Positions 36,401 to 50,300 of a stretch of DNA of 64,000 nucleotides are shown in pieces. Both the position numbers and the translations under genes were made by a program. This stretch comes from Mesaphorura yosii (lineage: Eukaryota > Arthropoda > Collembola > Poduromorpha > Tullbergiidae): NCBI GenBank assembly GCA_009869945.1, contig WIXG01000149.1:1-64000 (forward strand). Direction: 5' to 3'. The stretch's first letter is position 1. Each line of letters begins with the position of its first letter. The notes beneath the pieces were generated by a model. It was given only the letters and a program-made list of their open reading frames with translations. It was not told the DNA's origin and searched no databases.

Positions 36401-36531
36401 GAAACTGGCAAAATCGAAGCTAAACCTTAAGCCCATCTTCACGCTTAATAATAACTTGAACGAAATGAATGACTTGACAACGGGGCCCAAACTTGCTGAT
36501 CGCTCACCTTTCTGGCTGGTGGAGGCTGCAT
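30459..36531 (-). CDS. nwk: Nervous wreck / FCHSD F-BAR and SH3 adaptor
   Basis: Membrane-curving adaptor linking endocytic membranes to WASp/actin; in flies it acts at the synapse. Exons: 36531-36508, 35968-35871, 35756-35711, 35471-35386, 35319-35038, 34867-34804, 34017-33889, 33804-33682, 33624-33376, 33301-33065, 32987-32828, 32746-32538, 32465-32081, 31991-31897, 31820-31704, 31607-31433, 31302-31177, 31099-31041, 30974-30459; total 1059 residues. Start MQPPPARK matches the conserved FCHSD start. F-BAR about residues 9-370 ([33 protein letters not shown]), coiled coil ([20 protein letters not shown]), a short polyglutamine run, SH3-1 ([19 protein letters not shown]...[11 protein letters not shown]), SH3-2 ([20 protein letters not shown]...[10 protein letters not shown]), then an acidic Pro-rich tail. 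The donor at 32822-32827 (GTTCGT) is my choice to keep frame; the stronger-looking GTAAGA four bases further on would break it. Confidence 0.92.
34018..34803 (-). other. Long nervous wreck intron with GC-rich block
   Basis: At 786 bp this intron is about ten times the usual size here. It holds a GC-rich block (about 34170-34290) in otherwise AT-rich DNA, within which a - strand ATG at 34285 opens a 34-codon frame ending at 34181. The block might be an internal promoter or unused exon; no family similarity seen. Confidence 0.4.
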
Positions 36532-37942
36532 ATTGAATCAACTGCTGGTTCGTTTCCTCGAATAAAGCGTAAATACGTAACTATAATGTCCACTTGCGTG
36601 AAAACACGGTCACAAACACATATCCGCTTAACTATTTGCATAAACTTTGCATAAAGTAGGAAAGGTCACCTCGTCACTCTTGATACACGCGGCACTGATG
36701 GAACAACCAGAACGATAACAAAGTCAAAGCTGAAAGTTAGGAATTCTATCTCTATTGAAAATAATCGAGATTCTGATTTACAAAAATAAAGTCAATCTTC
36801 TCACTTGAGTCACAATTCGATAAGCCTGTGAGTAAATTTGTGTCTGAATGAGTGTCCTTCAGAATGAAACTCGGTGGCTAACTTTTCGACTGACGTCTCC
36901 CGATTCGACGAATCCTTAATCCCAGCATTGGCTCGACGTTGTTCATGCGAACAGCAAATTAATCGTCTTTCTTTTTCTGGGAATGGAAGGAGAAATTAGA
37001 GTCGTGTCCTCCCTCGCTCAATTAATTCTCAGGTGGAGTCCGTCCGTCAGAGCCTGCCTGACTAGACCGAAACGAGCATGCAGCACTATTTTACTACTCG
37101 CACCCATTCCCATTTCCCGTCCCGTCCAGTCAAAGTCAGAACTGTACGTGGCCGTGGACATGGATTCCAGTGTATAACGTGCCTGAGTGCAAACAAACCA
37201 CACCGCGATGATACACCCTCCTCAAAGACGACGTACGCAATTCACGATTCGCGTAGTGAGCGAGAGTACTCGTTGTGTATTGATTTCACTCCTCTGAGAA
37301 AGTCAGAGCCAGGAGAAAGCGGCCATAACGCATGCCTGCCTGTTACTGCCACCCCTCAGAGCTCTGCTTCTGCTTGCTAGGCATAGAAAGTAGAGTGAGA
37401 TGAAGAAATTTCTTCGGCCTTCCTTTCTACTCTACTTCACTACGAGCGAGGGAGCAAAGAAAAGATCCGCCGTCGTCTTTCTCCTGCGAATGGTTCGTGG
37501 AAATAGTTTCGGCCTCACGCTCCCTTTATTAAACGATTCTTTCTAGTTACTCAAACAGTTCTTGGTATTGCTTCTTTCACCACATGCCACGAGTTTAGGT
37601 TGAACCAGACCATGATTTTCTACGCTTCAAGCCTCTCCTTTCAATTCAGCCCACACGCAGTTCATTCCAGCACGGATATGGTTGAGGATCAGATTATGGC
37701 TGGTTGGGCTCAGCAATTCAAAGACTATTCGCGTCAATGGGACAGTAAGCACCCTTCAATTAATTATCTTTAAATACTCCTCATTTCTTTCGTCATAATC
37801 ACAGATTAACTTTTCAGCAGTCAAATGGGGCATAACCTGCCCCATTGAGTCTGACCTTCTAGTTTACTAGTAATTTAGCTCTTGTCTTGTCTAACCCTTC
37901 CCAAAATCAGACACGTACACTCGAATAACTTAGTATACTTAC
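36532..37942. other. Upstream region of nervous wreck
   Basis: No coding exon supported. It should hold the promoter and 5'UTR of the transcript that starts at 36531, or an intron if the distal first exon at 37943-38137 is used. Confidence 0.45.
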
Positions 37943-38137
37943 CATCGTGAACCACGGAATTCGTCTGACTTGCTTCCGCATAAAGTTTTCACGACGTCCA
38001 CCATTTCCGTTCTCGTTTGTGCTATGCGTCGGGGTACCTGGTCGGTTTTGTGATGTCGAAGTGGCTGGGTTATCTGGAGACGACATTATGCACTGGAACC
38101 AGATGTTTTCACGAATTTTGTCTGGACTCTCGTCCAA
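37943..38137 (-). CDS. Candidate distal first exon of nervous wreck
   Basis: A - strand frame with ATGs at 38137 (MDESPDKIRENIWFQCI...) and 38086 (MSSPDNPATSTSQNRPGTPT...) ends in a strong donor (ATG|GTAAGT) in phase 0. That phase would let it join nervous wreck exon 35968-35871 in place of the short MQPPPARK exon. The encoded end is basic and aromatic (RKQVRRIPWFTM). I recognise no domain. It could also belong to an unrelated transcript or be chance. Confidence 0.4.
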
Positions 38138-40482
38138 CTAATCGAAGCAGATAATACAGTGAAGGCACTTCAATAATCAATTAATCGTTACAATTAAAAT
38201 GCGAAATACAAATCAACGTACTTCTGGAAATGAAAGATTTCACAGAGGATTGAAATTCGAATTTGTGACTACTACAACAAGCTGGCTTCACTGATTGCCC
38301 ATAGCACACTGCAAATTGCAAATGTTTGATATTGGAAAGAGACGACACGTTTGCTGCTTGCCAGGGGCCATGTTAAATGAGGATTGGTTCAACATTCCTG
38401 CAAAGGGATCCGATTTCTTTCTCATGATCATGGTAAAATACTCAATTACTTGCAGTAATTTAATGAGGTCGATGCTGAATACATGAAATACGATCTGCGA
38501 CCGCCTGTAAAGAAGGTGAACCCCTCTGACTGACCGACCGCCTGAGTGTTATTGGCATTGATCGACGGTTTCTGAGGACGACGTGAAATGTTTATGCTGT
38601 CTTTGGATCATCAGCCATTGTTTGCATGTCATTTAGGTACCGCATTACGAGTGATGGTGATGGCAATTCCTCCAAAATGAGAATGAATGAATGTTTGCAC
38701 GTTCTTTGACTTCACAAAACACCGAATTTATTTCACTTTTTGTCCGTACCTAACAACTGCAGTAATTACCAGAGTCTTGGAAACAACTTTTAGCTCTGCA
38801 ACCCTTTCGCTGCCCTTCCACGTCCACCCGACCTTACATGATTACGCTTGGCGACTTACGCGATTAAGCCATACATCAGTTTTAAGTTCCATTCATCGTA
38901 ATACGTACCCTTCACAATTCTCTTCTGTTCACTTTTTCGTCCATCAATCCATCTGCTGATTACGCGCATGCGTGTCAATAGCCAATACTTAAGTTTTTGT
39001 AACTAGTCGCTAATGTTTACATTATTTTCCAAATCAATTTTGCTTACAAGGTAGAATACGCTAAATTTCATCACGAGTTGATCAGTAGGTTGTAAATAAA
39101 CATTACAAATTACAAATTCGGTAATAAATATCTTGGTGACATTCGACAACGCTGCGCTGGTTCGTGGTTCAAAGTGGGTTCAGAGTTCCATTGCATTGTT
39201 TGAGAAGGAAGGACGTATGCACGAGTTTTGTGTGTCGAGGGGCTGCAATTTGGCTAGAAATCCTAACGCTAACTGGAAACCTACATTCGCTATTCGAGTC
39301 TACGAGTCGAGTGACTGAGAAATTTATGGGTCAGATCTAACAGGATTTTAACTTTACTGACACATGACACACAAAACTGCGTACAACCGTTTTGGGACAC
39401 AAGGAATGAACAATTCAGATTCAGTTAAAGTTAAAAAGGATTACAAGAACAGCTCCTGAACTTGACTCGAATGTTAACGTTCGCACGCACGGAGCTTCTG
39501 TGAATGAATACAATGGTAGTAATTTAATTTCTAGCGGTGAAGAAAATTCGTGACGGTGACGGCGGTGAACTGAGTCGTTATCACAAAAGAAACTCAAAAA
39601 TATAAGTCATCGTTCCAGACTCTGCGTCCTCGACTCAAGCATTAACAATATACGCCTTTTGCTGTTCTTAAGTTGATGTTGAGAGTACCAGCACGGGCGG
39701 TGGCGGCGTGGCCGTGGCGTTGAGGGCAATGATTTCAAATAGCTATACAACTAAGTCCAAATCTACTGTAACATCTTTGTCGTCGCCTTATCTATTTATA
39801 GTCATACCATATGCAAAGTGTTAGTGATAAGAACTGCAGTATAGTAGTACTATTTGCAAATACTTGAAAGGTGTGAACATGGAGTTGGAGAATTTACGCT
39901 AGCTTTCGACGTAAAATTAACTTACATTGTAAAGTGAGTAAAAATGTCACGACGATTGACGATGTGCTTATTTGTCGCTCCTTCAGCCGCTGCTTAGGAA
40001 AAACAGGTTCTATCTGTAGTGGTAGCCTCCTCATTGTTACTTATGTTAGCGGCGCAGCTGACCTTAAGCAGTGAAATATTTGTACATAATTTCAATAATG
40101 TTGGAATTTTTCTATTTTCCTCGTACTTTACATACGAATCCTAACTAATTGACAACATGTATGCTTTTGCTTTGCTGCTAAGTAGTAGTATAGTTTGTTA
40201 ACAAGGTGTAAAGAAAAGGTGAGATTATTCCTCTTTTCTTAGGACCTAACTCCGTACGTAGATTAGCTGAATTATAACACATGTCGCATGGACAACGTAC
40301 ACTCCAAGCACTATCAATTCTCTGCACGCTGCTTGGAAGTAACCTAAATATAATAGCCTAATTTTCATTCATACTTTCTTAATTACGGTAATAATTTATA
40401 AAATAGATTTGCGATATACATAACAATTTCTTAGTGATGTAGGTACACACGGGATTTGTTGGCTACTTGCTACCACGTGGCC
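38138..40482. other. Noncoding stretch between nervous wreck and rhinoceros
   Basis: I see no coding exon. Small + strand frames (38295-38486, 38687-38959, 39133-39318) lack splice context and family features. The right end is probably 3'UTR or downstream flank of rhinoceros. Confidence 0.5.
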
Positions 40483-40590
40483 TTTATTTTGCAAGTTTGC
40501 TTAACCGCATGAAGTACACTACTATTTACATTGCACAGTAAGTAATACAATAAATTCGACGTACTTGTATTAGCATGAGATGTTTAACAG

Positions 40591-40596
40591 TTTATT
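40591..40596 (-). terminator. Candidate poly(A) signal of rhinoceros
   Basis: AATAAA on the - strand about 780 bp after the rhinoceros stop; another lies at 40483-40488. Which is used cannot be told from sequence. Confidence 0.35.
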
Positions 40597-41371
40597 CTAG
40601 ATACACTTATGCCTACTACGATTATGATTCATATGCCTATAATGCCTACATTTGCTTAATTGTTATCGTAGAGTGCTAAATAATTTCCATCTTCTCGTTC
40701 TCCAAATTCCAAATCTGAATTCGGTCTTCGGTGTCGCTGTTGCAGCAAAGGCAACGCAGTGGGCAACGTCGTCTTAAAGCTTCTCGCTTCTCACGTTCGG
40801 TCACTCGTTCACAACATTAATACGAATTTGTTACGGAAATAGCACTTTAAGTATCAAAACATTCAAATTTGCTATTCTCTTATAATTTTGACTATAGTGT
40901 AATTACGAATAAGAGTTTCTGATGTGGTCACAACCGACCAATAGATTTGATACCAGAGAGTACCTAGATAGGAAGTAGAAGAGAGATTGACTACTACAAA
41001 AGATTCTGGATTTTGTCCAAGAAGTTCAAGACATCTTCAAACGTCGACCATTGAACACTTTCACCATCGTTCGTCTGAACTACCAAAAAATACAAGAAGC
41101 TTGCGCTATTTTGATTGCTCTGCTGGCAAGAAAATTATGCTTGAATACTTGGCTTATTGTTGAGTTGTAAAAGAACATTCCGTGGTTGCTTCCAATCATC
41201 TGCGAGACAGCTGAAGGAGTCGGGCTGAACGCTGAAACATGGCACAGTAACTATCAATTCTAAATTCTACGAATAAAGATGAAGAAGCCAGAGTTCAGTT
41301 CTCTTGTAGAACGAAGACGAATGCGTGCGAAGTCCAATAAATATCAAGATCTAATAAACACACTCAAAAGG

Positions 41372-44300
41372 TCATCTAACTTCACAGCTATCCGACGGTT
41401 TCGGATTGGAGTTTTGAGTATCCCCTTCAGTTTGCTTATTTTTCAGTGAGTAATTTCCTCCTTCGTAGCATCTGCTCAGCTTAAGACGAATCGGATTCAA
41501 TTTGATCTGTGCCTCCTTCGGGATTTCATGCAGCGTAGAGTTCGACGGTGTCACAGCGGAGATGCTCGGGGCTGAGATCGACGAGGTCGCACCGTCGCTG
41601 GTGGTTGGCGGCTCAATTCCTGAAGATGGTGGTGCACTGCTCTGACTGCTTTTGGCTCCGTCAGCAACACCGCCAGATTTCTGTGGGTCTTCCGATATTT
41701 TATTAGCACTGGCACTGTTTTTGGCACTAGTCTCCTTTAACTTCTTCGTATTTCTGCCCTTTGCGGCGCTGGTCGGCCTTGGCTCGGCACCGACACTTTG
41801 TCCACCGCTGCTGTTGCTTCCCTCACTGCTTCCTGTGAACCCGGAGTCGTTGTTTTCAAAAGTTTCAAATTTCAGAGCTGCCGAAGATATTTCGTCACAG
41901 TTATTCACGAGATTCGAATTTTCACTGTGATTCTCTAGCGTCTTTGGAAGTGTTGATCCGCTCTCGTTGTTAGCAAGCCCACCATCATCTTCAGCCTTCA
42001 CTGCGTTGGAGGACGCGGCCTTGTTCTTATTAAACCTGAAGATGAGTTTCGGCACGGAAGCTGTCCCTTCTGTCACGACTTTGACCACTTCGGTGTCAAA
42101 CTTCTCTTTACTCTCTGCTGGTTCAGCCTTCTTACTTTTCGACTTCTTCTTAGATTTTTTCTTACTCGAGCCCTTCTTTTCATGCTGTGCGAATTCCTGC
42201 ATGATTTGCTCTCTGTACTGCATGTTTTGTCTCTTGAGTTCTTCCATCGTTGGCGGTGTCGGAGCCAACTCTGAGATGTCACGTTTTTTCGGAGGTCTTC
42301 CTTTGACTTTCTTGCTAGGCTGATCCTTTTCAGAGTCACTCACCAGGGTCGCTGTGTTGGTGGATGGACTCGGAGACCCTTTGGCCGCTCTGTTCAGGTC
42401 CCCGAACTTTATCTTCAATTTAGGAGTCGGGTGGTTCACTGCTGTAATGACACTGCTAGCTGCGACCGCTGGTCTCGAATTGCTTGTGCTGGACATTGTT
42501 GTCGAAACAGAGACGGGGACATTCGATGAGAATCCGTCATCCACGAGGGTTGGAGGAATGAAAGCACTGCGAGGCGGTTTAGCGGCTATTCGAGGTCGCT
42601 TTCTGCCGTTTGATTCCGTTTCTGAATTCTGCGCGTCTCTCGACCGATCGCCCTTCCGCTCCCGCCCGGCCTCTGGTGGAAGAATGCCCAGGGCGACCAT
42701 TTCCCGTACTCCTCCACGACTGCGACGCTTCTTCTCAGGAGGTTTTTTCGGAGGAATCGCGAGAACACCGCTGCTGCTGCTTTCAATGTCCGACAAGTTG
42801 TCAAACTTGTAGTCGTCTTTCGTTGGGATGATTGCCATTGAAGCCACAGCCTTGGGAATTGTGATCACAGATCTGTTGAGTGGATTCGTAAGGTTGTAAT
42901 GCCCCATATCGTTGCCGTACGGTGTGTTCACAGAGCTGCCGTCCATATTCATGTCCTGAGTGCAGTACTGCCTCAAGAGTTCCTTCTTCCTCATTCGGCG
43001 CAGATTGGACGTGTTATTCATCATCGGCGCGACATTCATCATCATGGGAAGCGGAACTTCAGCCGGGTGGTGATGGTGCGACGGCTGGAAGCTTCCGGAT
43101 CCTGACGCCGGTGTGATGGAATGCGATCCGTAGTTGGAATCCAGGAACGGACCTTTGATCTTGAACTTCAGCTGGCTCCTGAACTCCTTGTCGTCCTCCG
43201 AAGGCCCGCCCTGCGCGCTGCTGTTTGGAAGTCCCAGATCGCTTCGTTGGAAGTTTGGAAGATTAGATTTCGGGTACGAGCCACTGTGCTGATAGACGGA
43301 CGGCGACGCAGTGGATGAGGACGCCAGGCTGGCCTTTGGATGAGATGTCAATTCCTCGAGTGTCTTGTCCAGCTCATCGAGGTCGTTCACGTGGCTGTGA
43401 GTGTTGGAGCCCATGAACAGCGACGCGATCTCGTTCGAGTTTGGATCTTTACCGTGTGGGAAGTTGACCTTCTCGAACGTTCCGATCGCATTCATCTCGC
43501 TGACAGAATAAGTTCTCATGTCCACTGGGCCAGGCAGCGGTGCCTGAAGCAGAGGATACTGCTTATCATTGCGACTGAGGACGCTCGTGTCACTGTCGAG
43601 ACTGCTTCTGTACTTTGGCGACGGTTTCTCTGCCTGAATTGGACTAGCATTCGAACTTTCTGATTTCCTGCATTCGTGAACGTCGTTCGATTTTCTTCGC
43701 TCGCGCATCGACCTCAAGTCGAACTTTCCTTCGGAATTCTCCTCGAACTCATCAAAGTCGATGTCGTAAACTGTGCCCGCCAAATCTTTCCTCACCAGGA
43801 AGTTCTTGCCCTTCATTTTGCCCCGACCACCGGCCCGCTTCGCTGGAGTCTGCTTGGTACTTCCGCGAGCAGGCGAAGTGCCGCTCATTTTCCTCTCCGG
43901 CTTGGATTTCGCTGGCTTCGGACTAGCTTCTTCTGCCTTCTTCCACTGAGCCGCCGCCTTCTTTGGTCTGCCTGCACCGCTTCCTCTCGGACTCGCCGCA
44001 GTATTCTGCACGACCACCGGCGTTTGTTCTCGGTGAATTTGTGGCGTCTTTGTAAGAATGATGTTCTCGGTTGTTTTGTTGGACAAAATTGCACTGAAGT
44101 CCGACACCACGGCGTCAATGAGATTAATTTTGGCCTGTGGCACGGGAGAAGACACGGGCGACTTGTTGGCTGCGTGCACATTGTTCAGTGTAGCTGGCAT
44201 GCTGGACACGGAGTTGGGCAGTCGGTTGAAGGTGCTCGTTGAGGTAAGCACAATGTTGGGCGGCTGCAAGGAGTGGGCTGAAGCGTTCACCCCGCCAGCA

Positions 44301-47300
44301 GGACTCTTGGCTGTCTGGTTGTGAGCTTGATTGTTCGACGCTTTGAAAACAACGCTTTCGATAATTTGAGCAACTGTTGATTGAGGTGGAGCGACCATGG
44401 TTTTGCTCACAGTGTTAGCAGCCAGGAGAACGGAAGGAGATGTCAGCGGTGGTTTCGAGAGAGGCGGCATTCCCACTCCCGACATCGAGTTGTCGGCTGG
44501 AAGGTCGGGTCCTCTTCGCGAGTGGTCTCCCGGAGACGGTGCAGATTGACTACCGTCCATTTTCTGTACGTTCTGCATAAAGCGTGGAAATGCTTGCGGG
44601 TAGCCTGGCGGAGTGCCCAACGAACTTTGAGTGGTGATGAGGTTTGGCGACACTTTCGGTAGGGCCGTGTGATTTGAGTGGGGATGAAAGAAGGGGATCG
44701 GATTGCCGTTGGCAAGTGAAGTGACAACGCTCGCGAGCGAGGACGTCATCGGATACATGAAGGACGCCATTGGAAAACCAGCCGAGCTGTACGGAAGACC
44801 GGTCTGCAAACTCAAACCCGGCTGAATCGGAGAGCTCAAGCCGGTGCTCGTAGTTGGTGGTCTGCTGGCTCCGTGATGGGCTTCTTCCAAATTCATGGAA
44901 TGTGCCATGGCGGATGGAGAAATTGAACTCATGTTCTTTGCCTTTATCAAATCCGAAGCTTGATCCTTCTTGCTTAAGTTTGCCTGGTTTTGTTGATAGT
45001 TAAGCTGCAATACCTTCTGATACTCGTGGGTCTCCTCCTTTCCGTCTAGGCCCTTCTTGGGCGACACCAGCGGACCACTCTTCTTATGCGGCGAGTGGTA
45101 TATTCCTTCGCTCGGAGGCACCCATCGCTCGTCGCCTTGTATGGACTTGCATCTGCTTGGACTTCCGAGAATGGGACCCGTAGGAGGTTTGGCCAAAGAT
45201 GTTCTCTCCGGGAATTCGGTGTCGATCGTGAGGGGCGGCAGGATAATGTTCGGTTCCTTTGCCTTCTCTGCGGGTTGTCCATCCTCCACACTTTGCTCGC
45301 CAGGGTCTGACTCCGTAGAAGGTCGATGTGGAGCTCCAGACTTTCGCATGTGCTGAAGTCTAAGTTTCTCCACCAGATTGAGCGTGGCGCGAGCGGAGTC
45401 TTCCTTGTTGTCTTCCCGGCACAGCAAGTCTTGTGAGAATGAGAAAGACAAGGCACCGCTGCCGGCTCCCTCCTCCGTCTGGTAGTGCTGCGAGTACTCC
45501 TCCGACACGGTGCGGGCCAGGTCGTACAGATCGTTATCGAATTCCATAAGCTCGGGTTCCTTTGAGGCGTCGGGTGGAGAGAAGATTGACTTGGGCAGGG
45601 AGGACGAGACTGCTGGTAACGAGGGAATTGCGGATGTCTGCAACGACGTATGATGGGAGTCAACCTGGCCGTCTATCCTGGGTCGCTTGGCATCCGGCCC
45701 GGTCTGAGAGCTGGATGCATGCTCCTCCTGATCCCTGTTCTCCGAGCCAGGAATTAGCGGGGACAAAACAAAAGGCAGGTTTTGTCCTTTCTTCGGTGAG
45801 CCAGAGTGCGCGTTTTCCTTTTCGTCCGCCACCGAGCTGTCTGACTCCGACAAATGCCCGCTTCTTCGTCGCTTGGACTTGTCGGACTGTTCGCTGCCGC
45901 GCCTGCCGTCTGCGGGTTGCTTTCCTCTTGACTTGGCCGGGGATTGCCTCGTCTGAGTGGGCTCTGACTCCGAGTCGGAGGACAGCTGCAGCCCTACCGC
46001 CTTGGACGTAGTTGCCTTTTCGTGTTGATTCGTCGCGGAAGTCGCTTGGCTCCTTTCCTGGACGTCTTTTTGACTTTCGGAGACCTTTGATTCTCGATTT
46101 CCTCGTGGGCTTTTCTTTTGAGGAGATCGCGTGAGCCCATTGAATCGTGAAGCCGGAGGACTCTTGTCGGGGTCTCCACCCCTGCCCGAGTGGCCCTTCT
46201 GCTGAAGTTTGGCAGGTGAGACGGAGACACTCCTGGCTGTGGCCTGAGTGAGTTCGGGTTCAGGTGAAGAGCCACGTGGACTTGCATGTGCACCTCGCCC
46301 TGGTCCAGACTTTCCGGGTCGACGACCTTTGGCGGGAGGTTTCGTTCTCTGAGCAGTCTCCGTCCGACTTCGATTGCTCGGGCCCCGCTCGGAAGTTTTA
46401 AGCTTCCTACCAGGCCCCTGAGAGGTCGAACAGATTGACGGAGACTGTGATGATGGGAGAGATTTTCTGGTAGGACTGGGTACAGGGGACGCAGATGCAG
46501 GTGAGGACGAACGAGATGAAGACGAGGAGCGGCTGGAGGAGGACGACCCGGAGCTACTACTACTGCTGCTGCAACTTGAGCTGCTGCTCCGCCCCCTGCT
46601 TCGTCGACACGCTGACTGCGACCCCTTGTCAAGAAAGGGCCAGTCTGTGTCTTTTGGTTTGGTCGTCCCCTCTTTCCCAGGAGACTTAATCGACTCCTTC
46701 CTACCAGAGCGGCCACTCGGCTTAGCACCATCAACTGCAAAGGCAAACAAACAACGCATTAATTACAGTCAGTCAGCGAAGGACGAAACACCAAGAAACG
46801 TGATAAATACTCAGCAAATCACAACAAGAGTGGTAGTGGTATCGAGTCAAGTAGGATACTACCCACAGCACCTCACGGAATCCAAACTACACAAACCTTT
46901 CGATTCTCTTAATTTGGCAAGTTTGGAGGGAGCGTCCAAGGAGTCCTCCACTGACAGATCGACAAGGTGTCTTGGTGAGCCAGATTTACGCCGAAGACGA
47001 CTCAGAACCTTGTCGTCCTCCTCGTTCGAGTCAAGTCCTCGGACCGCCTTTCCAGATTTATCAAGTTTGTTCTTCTTACGCGCGGCCTCCATCTCATCTT
47101 CAATTATCAGCCTGGCCGCAACGATGTTGCTCAGACCAGAACGAATGTGCTCGGCGGCCTTTTTCGCCGCTTGTCGCTGGGGCACGTACGAGACGGAAGA
47201 CGACGGATCCACCGACCCGTCCTCAAAGTCATACTCGTCCTTCGCTTCGTCGTCGTCCATGATTTTGGGTTTCCTGCCTCTCTCCTTTCGTTTGATGGGC

Positions 47301-50300
47301 TTTTCCGAGTCGGAGTCTCTGCTCCGTCCTCGTCGGTGAGAAGCGCCTTCCTTCCCCACAATCAAAATGTCCTTCACGATGTCAAGTCCCACGGAGTCCT
47401 CTGCTCCGCCTGGCCCTTTCCCACCTTTTCCTGTACGAATGCTCTCGCTCGCCTTCTTCGCCGCCTCACGCTGGGGTACGATCAGTTCGGTCGCTTCCTG
47501 GTCCGGGTCCTTCTTCTTTCGCCCGGGACCGCGCCCTTTCTTCACTGCAGCCGCCTTCGGTAGTTCAGTTTTCTTGTTCTTTCGGCCAGAGAACTCCTTT
47601 AAAGCTCCTTTGGTAGCCACTGCATTTATGATGTTGTTAATCCGCCTGCTGGCCGCTTCGGAGTCGGTGTCTGAGTAAATAGGAGCTTTATCACGCTTAG
47701 GCTTCGGACCACGCTTGACCTTGACTTGCGGCATCTCCAAATCGTCCGAATCGGATGCGGAAGAGAGCAGAAGCTTCTTCTCCATTTGTTTCAGTCCGCT
47801 CTTCTTCGTGACCTTCTTCTGTGGTGTCTTCTTACGGACAGTCGTCATGTTGCTCATGATGATTGCATCCATGCTCGAGTCCGTCTCAAACAGATATGAA
47901 GAAAGGGGCTTGCTGGCCTGGCTAACGTCGGGCGGAGGAGCGGTAGCAGCTGCTTTTCGGCCTTTCTTTGGTTTTGCACTCGTGCTCGGAGCAGTCACAC
48001 TGGCTTCACTTTCACTGAGACTCGAACAACTTTCACCCAGCATATTTCTTCGTCGCGTACCGTTCACAAACGTCTTCCTGTACGGGTTCATGCCTCGTTT
48101 CTTGCCTTTCAACACGCCGTTGATTCGAGTTTCTTCTCCGGCAATTAGATTTGCGAGGGCCTCGTACGATTTGTGTTCACTTGGCATCGGGTTGTCGGAG
48201 TAAAACTGATCGTAGATTGATGGTCCGTGGTTCGCGTCGAGAATCGCTCCCTTCTCGATCGACCTCAAACCCTCAAAGTTGAATGATTTATCGTTCACAA
48301 GGGCGACCTGCAAGAAAAATCGAGTACGTCAGTTAATCAGTAAGCGCACACTAAAATATTCAGGTAAGAATTGTTAATACGTACCTGCTTCTGGAAGGTT
48401 TGCTCTCGTAAGCGAAGATACGTCCTCGAAAGCTTCTCACGACGGCTCACCATGTAGCAAAGATTTCGAACCTGTTCATCAATTCATTTTCATGGCCCGT
48501 TGAAAATGGAATCGTACCCTCGAAATCGAATAAAAGTGGACGGTGGACATACCCTTTCAAGATCTTGTCTGAGTTGAACAAACATTTTCATCTGTTCCAA
48601 ATCCTGCTCCTGCTGTTGAGTAAGCAACTGTGTCGTTTCAGGACGCGGAGGAACAAGCGGTCGATTGTTCCTTGACTGCTCAATTGAGGAAATATTTTGA
48701 TTTGTCAAATATGTGCATTTGCAAAAGTTTGAAACATTAATAATTGCCAAACGCTTACGTTTCTCTTTAGTTTCCAATAATTGTAGATTAGATTGACAAT
48801 GTCCATGTCCACTGCCAAATTCTGGGAAACATCCTTTAATCTCACGTACTTGAAGAATTCAGACTCAATTTGCTGGAGCCTATAGAAAACATAAAATATT
48901 CACATTAGTCTCAATTCTATTTCTACTTCCTGATTGCCAGTGACATACTTTTCAGCTCGAGCTTGATTACGCTCTTCAGCTGTCATCGAACGAGTTTTGT
49001 TCTTCTTCTCGCCCTCGTCTTCAGATCCTGAATGACTCTTCTCTTTCTTTGTGCTTACGCTGTGCTTCTGACAGTACGACTGAAACATTTGCAAGTTGAA
49101 ATCAGCACGGACATGGCACAGTAAATTAACTCCTCAAGAATAAATCTTACTCTTAATTTGATTCCATCCTCAGCATTCTCGTCGACAATGATAGGTTTCA
49201 TTTCTAGTCCATTCTTGAAAGCGCAGGTGACGTGGTACGCGGTTTTGCACGTTTTGACGGAACACTGAATGCATGCGCCCACCTTTTCTTTGCATAGGAC
49301 ACAAACAAGGGACCAGCGGCTTTGCTGTTGGGTTAAGTTATTAAATTTTTAGAATTTAGTCGACTGAATCGCAGCTCACACAGTTAACCATTCACGTCAT
49401 TGCCATTGTCTTGCTGCTTACCGGAATGGCAGACACTTTTGTAATTGGTTCCATTCTCTCTACGGATCCAATGCTCACTTCTGGAATCCAAATAGCACAT
49501 GCGACGTGGGCCCACTTATGACCTGATCGTGTGGCCTTCATGGCGCCTCCGACGTTAGGACACAGCACGCATGGTGGTCTCAAACCCAAAGCTGTAGGAA
49601 ATTGTGGTACAAAAAGAGTACATAAGGATCCTCAAAACGCTACGGGCAAAGAAGCTTTGTACGTACTGCAAGTTCTGCACATCCAAGGACCAGAAGGAAT
49701 TGTTATTATCCCGTAACAAGCTTGATGAACACAAATATTGCATGAATCACAGAAAACCATTTCGTTCCCCTCCTCGCATTCAGGCTAGAAAGAAAAAGGA
49801 ACCACGTCCTTAACCGAACCATAGTGCTTAGGCGATGGTGATCGTAGGGTCGATAAACCTTCAGCAAATCACTAAATGCATTTCTGACTTACAGAACGAC
49901 AGACGTCGCAGATGACATTTTCGTCGTATTCAATTCCTAGGCCTTCTTGACTCTTGATTATAGTTTGCACTTGTTCCCAACACTGCAGCTCCAGTTCCTC
50001 AATCACTTGTTCCATCAGAAATTCTGAAACCACTGGTAATGATTGCATGTTTCTGTCGGCGTTCGCGCATGACAGCCACGCGCTGTCAACGTCGTCGAGG
50101 TCGTAGCTGCACACTTTCTCCGCCCTTGCAGCCGTCGATACAAGTTGGTGGTAGTCGGGATTGAAAAAGTCGTCGTGACTCACTCGTACATATTTTTTCT
50201 TGGGGCTGTTCCAACAAAATGTCAAGCATTATCATGAACGCCTCTTTTCTTGAACTTGGCTGTTTAATTAAAAAGGTGTGAAAACTTACAGCCGAAAATC

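Noticed and set aside
46626-47339. Long + strand frame opposite rhinoceros
   Set aside because: Antisense shadow of the Ser/Arg-rich coding exons; the - strand is clearly the coding one. The same applies to other + strand frames between 41.6 and 48.2 kb.
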